Virus record (IMG/VR): IMGVR_UViG_3300031660_000055 | Location: 1-25,389 of that record | Direction: 5' to 3' (one strand) | Source of the DNA: a virus | DNA: 25,389 bases | Shown here: one piece after another, positions 20,601 through 25,389 of the stretch | Numbering within the stretch: the stretch's first letter is position 1 | Layout: every line of letters begins with the position of its first letter | The notes under the pieces: model-generated | Seen by the model: the letters and a program-made list of their open reading frames with translations, nothing else | Told to the model about the DNA's origin: nothing | Databases searched by the model: none | Program-made: the position numbers and the translations under genes

Positions 20601-21449
20601 ATTGCTCTGCCCTTTTTGTTCTATCTCTAGTAATTTTTTAACACTTTTTCTTCTTAAAGAGTTGTTAGTCATTTTAAAAGCACCTGCGGCAAAGACAGAA
20701 CCAAAAGCTGTTCCAAAACCAAAACCTGCGGCTGAAGCTATTGCACCTCTACCTGCACTATATTTTTCTTGTATTCCTGCTTCTATGTTTGTGTGTTGTA
20801 ATAAAGCATCTTGACCACCTGCTATAACTGTATTGATAACACCTTCAGTCAATCCACCTTTTACCATTGCTTTACCTAATGCTTGTTTCTGTGCATATTT
20901 AGATGTTTCTTTCAGTGCTTTTTCATTTATTTCACCTGCGATTTTATCTTTTAAAGTAACTCTTAATGCTTGTTTGTATGCTTGTTTAGCCGCTTGACCT
21001 CCAACACCTGCACCAACTATGTTAACAGGGTCAAGTATCATTGCACTTCCATTATCAACTAACCATGCACCAAAACTTCTATTTGGGTCATTCCAAAATG
21101 AAGGAAGGTTTTCATAAGTTTGTGATATGTATGCAAATTCTTTTAACCTATCTTCATTGTCTTCACCCATAACATTAGATAAATCCATACCCATAGATAC
21201 AGTGTTGTTAGTTCTCCAAGACCTATCTTCATAGAAATAATCTAATAATTCTACATGGGTCATTCTATTAAATTTCTTGTCGTCTTCTCTGTAAGAATAA
21301 TAACTACTTAATGTTTTGTAGAAGTCTTCTGTTTGTATCTGCTCTAAAGCATCATTTTCATTAGTTGCTACTGTAGGTACTTTATAAGGAGTAGTTAAGG
21401 TAGTGTCGTTCTCTTCTGTTGTTGTGCTGAATAAGTCTAAACTTGCCAT
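17652..21449 (-). CDS. Internal virion protein D, T7 gp16-like (1265 aa)
   Basis: The largest gene, in the position of T7 gene 16. In T7 the product is ejected with the DNA and forms part of the channel across the cell envelope. The length (T7 gp16 1318 aa) and order agree. Gly/Ala-rich hydrophobic stretches at about 125-150 and 235-265 (SAAGFGFGTAFGSVFAAGAF) could insert in a membrane, and another hydrophobic helix is at about 885-905 (MGWALWGSAISLAMSG). The T7 N-terminal transglycosylase signature is not visible here; the first 110 residues (ALEQIQTEDFYKTLSSYYSY) look unlike it. It starts 3 bp after the upstream gene. Confidence 0.87.
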   Translation of the reverse strand: MASLDLFSTTTEENDTTLTTPYKVPTVATNENDALEQIQTEDFYKTLSSYYSYREDDKKFNRMTHVELLDYFYEDRSWRTNNTVSMGMDLSNVMGEDNEDRLKEFAYISQTYENLPSFWNDPNRSFGAWLVDNGSAMILDPVNIVGAGVGGQAAKQAYKQALRVTLKDKIAGEINEKALKETSKYAQKQALGKAMVKGGLTEGVINTVIAGGQDALLQHTNIEAGIQEKYSAGRGAIASAAGFGFGTAFGSVFAAGAFKMTNNSLRRKSVKKLLEIEQKGQSNITGARLFDELIPDDNTPTLKNKPSPKTTKEYINDLNSSKIDADDKPPKLSNNAVRLNNVSSDQTTSTEALIKFTIEEVTEKLKKKKITHAEMIADAVTRFGADPKKLKEAAERVAYGEEFTKLYATMVAQGDAIKSRYDIMGGLGTESNRLDLLPAEKLQMIADFDRQMADVKEMLEVKSEMGTNVARGLNANNIDADGARAAKLMADPEDPKMSKLANGTPEQKWEFMNAVGKLSDRDQIIRALQNAREVDKWDIATEFVNNNLLSSPDTHILNIVSGLVQTQWKPATMMLRGANMYLRDADRAKVIMREALQTYLYQFAFIGHALKRAGKSFYEGRAILDSRQMKHDSTMRQGQLQDLFDAWGETVTNLVGLDGTRLGKIVTGAFKGAGRTVSAPMRVLSAGDEFLKSMMFKARMTSLINSRILKENPEFSVIKDTKLKLTDISYADAYKKRAKEIEGEYIRENGSAIEIDKTVNARLNSPLYHAQEGSYTGNVGQINPNTKELEDKFTGSLLRVATKHKSLRLLGLHFVNTPSNLLRWSAQHLPFLGRFQFQMGHMLAEKGMRNGKIRSEIARGLNPFRKKEYLNPEAAAEATARIQMGWALWGSAISLAMSGKIVGGGDINYKKQRDVEQNTGEQAYSYKTDDGRYISLNRLDPLMMPFFIAADLISLFNDKLKHTDDLDPVVEKDTTELIMGVVATLTRNITSKFYTKNIVELVNMMTSDDIMFTKKPERMGTQIASQFVYKAFPLSGGLRYVDRVNDEWERELYTLSDRLRLPFQSKTSIMPRRNMFGEKIDRKNGWLFGLGGETGLWSSPFAMTNFKNTETAKFIREREFKYSHPIQSIRLKGDASSLNLKDMRNDKNQTAYDRLLEIKNETTVDEGGNIIYDKSYDGKQYTLAEYVEKMILDKNSEIYMHPQGTVNGKDEQAQVIIDFVKSVDRFAKEEMMSEFPEFAERQKALYENLDKKYNKHYETLELLSQ

Positions 21450-21452
21450 TTA

Positions 21453-23486
21453 TTATTTCCCTATTATGGATTGAATTATTTGTGCAATTTGATTGTTTGC
21501 TTTTTTATTATCCGCATCATTAGAACTATTCATTTTTAAATTAGTTGTAATTTGTTGAATGATTGTTGTTAAATCTTCATTAGACATCATATCTATTACT
21601 TCTTGGTTAAGTGTTGTTCCAACTATTGAAGTAATATATCTTTTTATTTTAGGAAGTTGTATTTTTTCAAAAGCAACTTCTTCTGCTGTTTTATCTTTTG
21701 TAGCTTTTATAACTCCAGTTAAAACTGCTTCCCTAATTTTAGGGGGGTCAATCATGTCAAAATTTGACAATACGGTATCTACATATCCTCCTAATGTAAT
21801 TGCTTCCCCATCTATACCTGTTGATATGACTGTGTTATCTCTAACTTCTTGTGCTTCTTTTTCTATCTGTCTATCTACTTCTTCAAAACCTGCTGTTTCT
21901 TCTAATTCTCTTTGGTCATCAAAAGTGGTTAATTCTTTTTGTTTTATGCCTACAGCATTTTTATATTGTTTAGCTATGTAGCCTTCAAGTTTAACCATGA
22001 AAGCATCTCTTTCATCATTCGTAGGTTTTTTTCCATTTTGTTTAAAGAAATCATTTTCAAAATCATAAATCTCTCTGAGAACGTGACGTTGGACAGAACT
22101 TTCTGCAAGTGCTTGTGCTTTTTCTTTATTACGCATAGTGCTGTCTTTAAATGCACCATCAACAATACTCATTATAGATTTAGAGCCTGAAGAATATGCT
22201 AAGTTGTTTAGATGTAGATTTGCATTGTCATCTTTTTGTGAGTTCTCATAGTGAGATAACATTGCACCCATTTTTCTAGGGTCAGTGTCCAATTTATTGA
22301 ACTCTGCTTTCATCTCTTCAACATCAAAGAAACCATCTGTATAAATCTTTTCAACAAAAGTGTCTAAAATTTCAGGGTCTTCATTAATATATAAATCAGC
22401 CATCATAGATTTATCAAAGTTAGCTACAGCTTGAACATCACCCATAGCTTCTAATCTATCTCTTAAAACCATCTTTTCTGTGTGGCTTTTAGGTCTTGTA
22501 ACAGTTTCACCTGCCGCATTAGTTTCAGTTACATCTGAGTATAACTCTGCGTAGATTTCTTTTACCTCTTCTTTTCTTTGGTATTCTTTTTCTTGTCTGT
22601 CATTAACTTCTAAGTCTCTTCTTTTTCTTGTTAATTCATCTTGAATACCTATAACTGCTTTTGATTTTCTTGATGCTAAAGTTCCAATAGCTGAACCACT
22701 TTTAGAATATCCTAAATTTGTATTCATTAAAATATCTGCTCTATCTAAATCAGCTTCCGTTGTTGCGTTAGCAATGATGTCAAGAATACTTCTTCTAACA
22801 ATAGATAGTGTTTCTGCATTAGTATGTAATAAATTTGATTTACCTGAACCATCACCATTAGGTACTGGAATTTGTAAACCTTTTATAAAATCTGGTAATT
22901 CTTTTTTTAAATTTTCTGTAGGAATATCATCTAATAATCCTGTTCCTTCTCTAACTTTTTTGTCAGAGTTATATGCACCTCTAAGTTCTGCATCTTGGAC
23001 AGCATCTCTATGTCTAAATTTATTAAATTGTGAAGTAAAACCTAAGAGAGTTGAACTATCCATTGCTTTAGTATCAGGCATGTATTGTTTATAAAACATA
23101 TCAAGGTTCATGCTTTCATTTGAAATGTCATATCCGTTATCAAGTTTACCTTGTTTTATAGAATTAATTACTTCATGGGCTTTAACTCTACCTGCATGAT
23201 AATTTGTAGTAGCTTCTATGTATTTGCCAGTTAACTCTGGGTGTTTTCCACTTATAATTTCTGATTGGATAATTTCAAAAGATTTACCACTAGCATACAT
23301 CTCATCAATTTTAGCTATAGCCCCATCTTTTTTTCTATCTATTCTTAAACTCTCTGCTTTACCTATTGCATACCCTGCGTTCTTTAAAGATTTAGCTAAA
23401 CCATTAACACTACTACCGCTTGACACATATCCTGCATTACCTGCACCATAGTATTTATTTGTACCTTGTCTTTTATATTCAGCCAT
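21453..23486 (-). CDS. Internal virion protein C, T7 gp15-like (677 aa)
   Basis: It lies where T7 gene 15 lies and has a similar size (T7 gp15 747 aa). It starts MAEYKRQGTNKYYGAGNAGY, then is mostly helical and charged (EKEYQRKEEVKEIYAELYSD; FEEVDRQIEKEAQEVRDNT in the second half) and ends DADNKKANNQIAQIIQSIIG. Such proteins form the middle of the internal core and are ejected into the periplasm to build the DNA translocation tube. No catalytic motif is visible. It sits 2 bp from protein B and 3 bp from protein D, so all are one late operon. Confidence 0.83.
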   Translation of the reverse strand: MAEYKRQGTNKYYGAGNAGYVSSGSSVNGLAKSLKNAGYAIGKAESLRIDRKKDGAIAKIDEMYASGKSFEIIQSEIISGKHPELTGKYIEATTNYHAGRVKAHEVINSIKQGKLDNGYDISNESMNLDMFYKQYMPDTKAMDSSTLLGFTSQFNKFRHRDAVQDAELRGAYNSDKKVREGTGLLDDIPTENLKKELPDFIKGLQIPVPNGDGSGKSNLLHTNAETLSIVRRSILDIIANATTEADLDRADILMNTNLGYSKSGSAIGTLASRKSKAVIGIQDELTRKRRDLEVNDRQEKEYQRKEEVKEIYAELYSDVTETNAAGETVTRPKSHTEKMVLRDRLEAMGDVQAVANFDKSMMADLYINEDPEILDTFVEKIYTDGFFDVEEMKAEFNKLDTDPRKMGAMLSHYENSQKDDNANLHLNNLAYSSGSKSIMSIVDGAFKDSTMRNKEKAQALAESSVQRHVLREIYDFENDFFKQNGKKPTNDERDAFMVKLEGYIAKQYKNAVGIKQKELTTFDDQRELEETAGFEEVDRQIEKEAQEVRDNTVISTGIDGEAITLGGYVDTVLSNFDMIDPPKIREAVLTGVIKATKDKTAEEVAFEKIQLPKIKRYITSIVGTTLNQEVIDMMSNEDLTTIIQQITTNLKMNSSNDADNKKANNQIAQIIQSIIGK

Positions 23487-23488
23487 TA

Positions 23489-23992
23489 CTATTTCTTCGC
23501 TCCTTTATTAGTTTGACTTCTTTGATATCCACCGTTAGCCGCAGTAGATACTTCTAGCATTAGACCTGTTCTTGAAGGGTCGGTAGGTGGTTTTAAACTG
23601 TTGTAAGTTTTAGATAGGTTTGCATATGCTTCTGTTTTCTGATTAGAAAATAATTGTAAATCTTTGTCGTAACCATTTGTAATATCAATCCAATCTTCAT
23701 CATATAACGCACCAAGAGATTGAACAATTTTGGTACTGTTGGCATTTCCTAAATTTACTTTCTGTGCAATTTCACCGTCTCTTTCGGCTTTGGTTCTAAA
23801 CTCAGCTTTTGCTTTTTCCATATCAGCATTAACTTTTTCTTGGTCAATTTTATTAATATCGTGTAAATATCCTTTATCGGCATTTCGTCTTGTTGTTTCT
23901 TGGTCTCTTCTGATAGCTGTATTGTCAGCTTTCTTTTGCCTATGAGAAACAACTGCTCCTACTACTGCTAGTGCAGATTGAACATCACACAT
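23489..23992 (-). CDS. Internal virion protein B, T7 gp14-like (167 aa)
   Basis: The N-terminus MCDVQSALAVVGAVVSHRQK has a short hydrophobic Ala/Val segment, as in T7-type gp14. A long charged coiled region follows (QEKVNADMEKAKAEFRTKAE). T7 gp14 is ejected first into the outer membrane. Size (T7 gp14 196 aa) and position between proteins A and C support the call. It shares one base with the stop of the preceding gene (TAATG). Confidence 0.8.
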   Translation of the reverse strand: MCDVQSALAVVGAVVSHRQKKADNTAIRRDQETTRRNADKGYLHDINKIDQEKVNADMEKAKAEFRTKAERDGEIAQKVNLGNANSTKIVQSLGALYDEDWIDITNGYDKDLQLFSNQKTEAYANLSKTYNSLKPPTDPSRTGLMLEVSTAANGGYQRSQTNKGAKK

Positions 23993-24468
23993 TAATTATT
24001 TACCTCTTTCATCATTAATATAAATGGCATTTTTCCAACGCCAAAATCTCCTATTTTTTTCTTCGGTTCAAATCCTAAGAATTGTAACCATTTTAAACTT
24101 TTCCAATTTCTCTCATCTACAAAATTGTAGACATATTTATAATCTTTACTCATGTCGTTTACCCATTTAGGACATTCTTTAATAAACTGCTTAATATGTT
24201 TAAATAAATCCTCACTAGATAATAACCAAACTACTCCATACTCTTTTTCATTTGTTGAACTAGACCCAAACATTCCAATAACACCCTCAGACTGTGAACC
24301 TACAATCGTATATATTTTTGCATTGTCATGTGTAAAAGGTATTACTAATGCCTCCAATGGAGTTGAAGCATTTGAAGCCATAATTTCTTTTCTATCCCCT
24401 ATTCTTATTTTAGGGGCTAACTCTAAAGCATCTTTTAATATTGCTTTGCGTACATAATTTTCTTTCAT
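23992..24468 (-). CDS. Internal virion protein A, T7 gp13-like (158 aa)
   Basis: It matches the gp13 group of T7-like phages (DUF2833, with an acetyltransferase-like fold): KAILKDALELAPKIRIGDRK at residues 8-27, GSQSEGVIGMFGS near 75, VNDMSKDYKYVYNFVDERNW at about 102-121, and LKWLQFLGFEPKK near 125-137. T7 gp13 is needed for assembly of the internal core. Length (T7 gp13 138 aa) and position directly behind the nozzle gene agree. It overlaps that gene by one base. Confidence 0.83.
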   Translation of the reverse strand: MKENYVRKAILKDALELAPKIRIGDRKEIMASNASTPLEALVIPFTHDNAKIYTIVGSQSEGVIGMFGSSSTNEKEYGVVWLLSSEDLFKHIKQFIKECPKWVNDMSKDYKYVYNFVDERNWKSLKWLQFLGFEPKKKIGDFGVGKMPFILMMKEVNN

Positions 24469-25389
24469 TAAATCCTTCTTGCTCTTGAGTGATAGTAACC
24501 TTCAACTTCTGCGTCTGCTATATACATAGGCAGGTGTGATGAAGATTTTATATTTAACGTAAACTCTGTGTTCCTGCATTGCACTGGAACTCTTAGTGTT
24601 CCTGAAGTGATTGCAGGTCTGCCAACAACACTTGTTGCTGTACCAATAACATAACCATTCATTATACTTGTAGATGTGTCTCTATTGTTTGGAACAACTT
24701 CTACTTTAAAGAAACCACTGTCTTCAAAATTAAAAGATATGTTTCTTATTTGGTATCTACCTGAAGTAACTGCAACTAATCCTCTACCAGTATTCTCTCT
24801 GATGTATGGCGTAGTTAATGTGTATTTACTCTCATAAGGAACACCTACAAATAATGATGTGTGATTTCCTACAAGTGTATATGTAGACCCTGAAGTATTT
24901 GTAACTTTATAGTTATTTCCATTAACTCTATCTACTGCTATTAAACCAGTCTTTGCACCATACGGTGAAGTGAATGTTGTTAAGTTTGTAGCACTTGCAT
25001 AAGTACCAGTAACAGAAGCCTTTAAATCAATAAAAATTCCATGACCTATATTAGCATCTTTTAAATTTCTTAAATCTAATTTTAATAATTTTGTAGTCGT
25101 CCCTTCTGAAGCTAATACATATAAATAACTTTCAAAAGACCTTACACCTATAATTTTAAGACCTGTGAATGTCCACTTAGACCAAGCATTTTGTACCTTC
25201 TCACCGCCATCAAAGAAATATTTATAAATATACATTGTGTTTGAGTTAGTAGCAGAGGCAGTACCACTAAAAGGTGCTGTCTGACTATCTGCTGTATCTG
25301 AAACTAAGAATGCTAGTACATCTTCTGTAGTGTTTGATACAATTTGATAACAATTCTCTGGTATTAAATTAGATACAGACACAGAAATG
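24468..25389 (-). CDS. Tail tubular protein B / nozzle, T7 gp12-like (N-terminus outside window)
   Basis: About 306 C-terminal residues of the nozzle that closes the tail tube. The frame is open to the window edge, so the GTG at 25382 should not be taken as the start; T7 gp12 has 794 residues. The C-terminal part matches T7 gp12: DSGFFKVEVVPNNRDTSTSI, GRPAITSGTLRVPVQCRNTE, and the closing SSSHLPMYIADAEVEGYYHS-RARR, like SHLPVTI...EWEG-Y-RAKR in T7. Located before the internal virion genes, as in T7. Confidence 0.92.
   Translation of the reverse strand, partial: ISVSVSNLIPENCYQIVSNTTEDVLAFLVSDTADSQTAPFSGTASATNSNTMYIYKYFFDGGEKVQNAWSKWTFTGLKIIGVRSFESYLYVLASEGTTTKLLKLDLRNLKDANIGHGIFIDLKASVTGTYASATNLTTFTSPYGAKTGLIAVDRVNGNNYKVTNTSGSTYTLVGNHTSLFVGVPYESKYTLTTPYIRENTGRGLVAVTSGRYQIRNISFNFEDSGFFKVEVVPNNRDTSTSIMNGYVIGTATSVVGRPAITSGTLRVPVQCRNTEFTLNIKSSSHLPMYIADAEVEGYYHSRARRI

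Overview
The window is part of a T7-like podovirus genome (Autographiviridae-type gene order). It is AT-rich and shows the combination described for marine 'pelagiphage'-type podoviruses of the HTVC019P kind: single-subunit RNA polymerase, tyrosine integrase, T7-like internal virion proteins and marine-phage-style fibres. A SAR11-like or similar AT-rich marine host is an inference; no host gene is present. Every supported gene lies on the minus strand, so the window reads biologically from base 25389 down to base 1.

Layout in the direction of transcription. Late virion genes come first: nozzle/tail tubular B (C-terminal part, cut by the window edge), internal virion proteins A to D (24468-17652), a phage-type promoter, a T7-type tail fibre with decapeptide repeats and a cupredoxin-like module (17589-15331), two more fibre/tip genes (15319-14315, 13958-13029), each followed by a small paralogous accessory gene (14313-14029, 13019-12783). 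Next is a tightly overlapping cassette of small membrane and secreted proteins (12775-9098), including a probable 3TM-type holin. Then come a small basic protein, terminase small and large subunits, and a GH24 lysozyme (9094-6742).

About 1 kb without a convincing gene (5753-6741) probably contains the genome-end/concatemer junction. It holds GT-rich short repeats, an AT-rich stretch, a phage-type promoter and a structured RNA leader. The early region follows (5752-2159): small early genes separated by hairpins, then a MarR-like regulator and integrase operon, then the phage RNA polymerase (truncated at base 1).

The most striking content is in the early region. Two hammerhead self-cleaving ribozymes can be folded by eye on the transcribed strand: a type III at 5782-5840, just upstream of the first early gene, and a type I at 4149-4209, which overlaps the last codons and stop codon of a small early gene. 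Both have the complete core (CUGACGA, a 4-bp stem II, GAA, stem III closed next to a GUH site, and stem I). With other intergenic hairpins they suggest that the early polycistronic RNA is processed by self-cleavage, a role RNase III sites play in T7. Three copies of a 17-base motif with 13 invariant positions lie in front of the RNA polymerase gene, in the genome-end region and in front of the tail fibre. I infer that these are the phage polymerase's own promoters. The MarR-like gene, integrase, a palindrome in the MarR upstream region, and a tRNA-like three-way-junction element next to the integrase gene (a possible attP) point to a temperate lifestyle.
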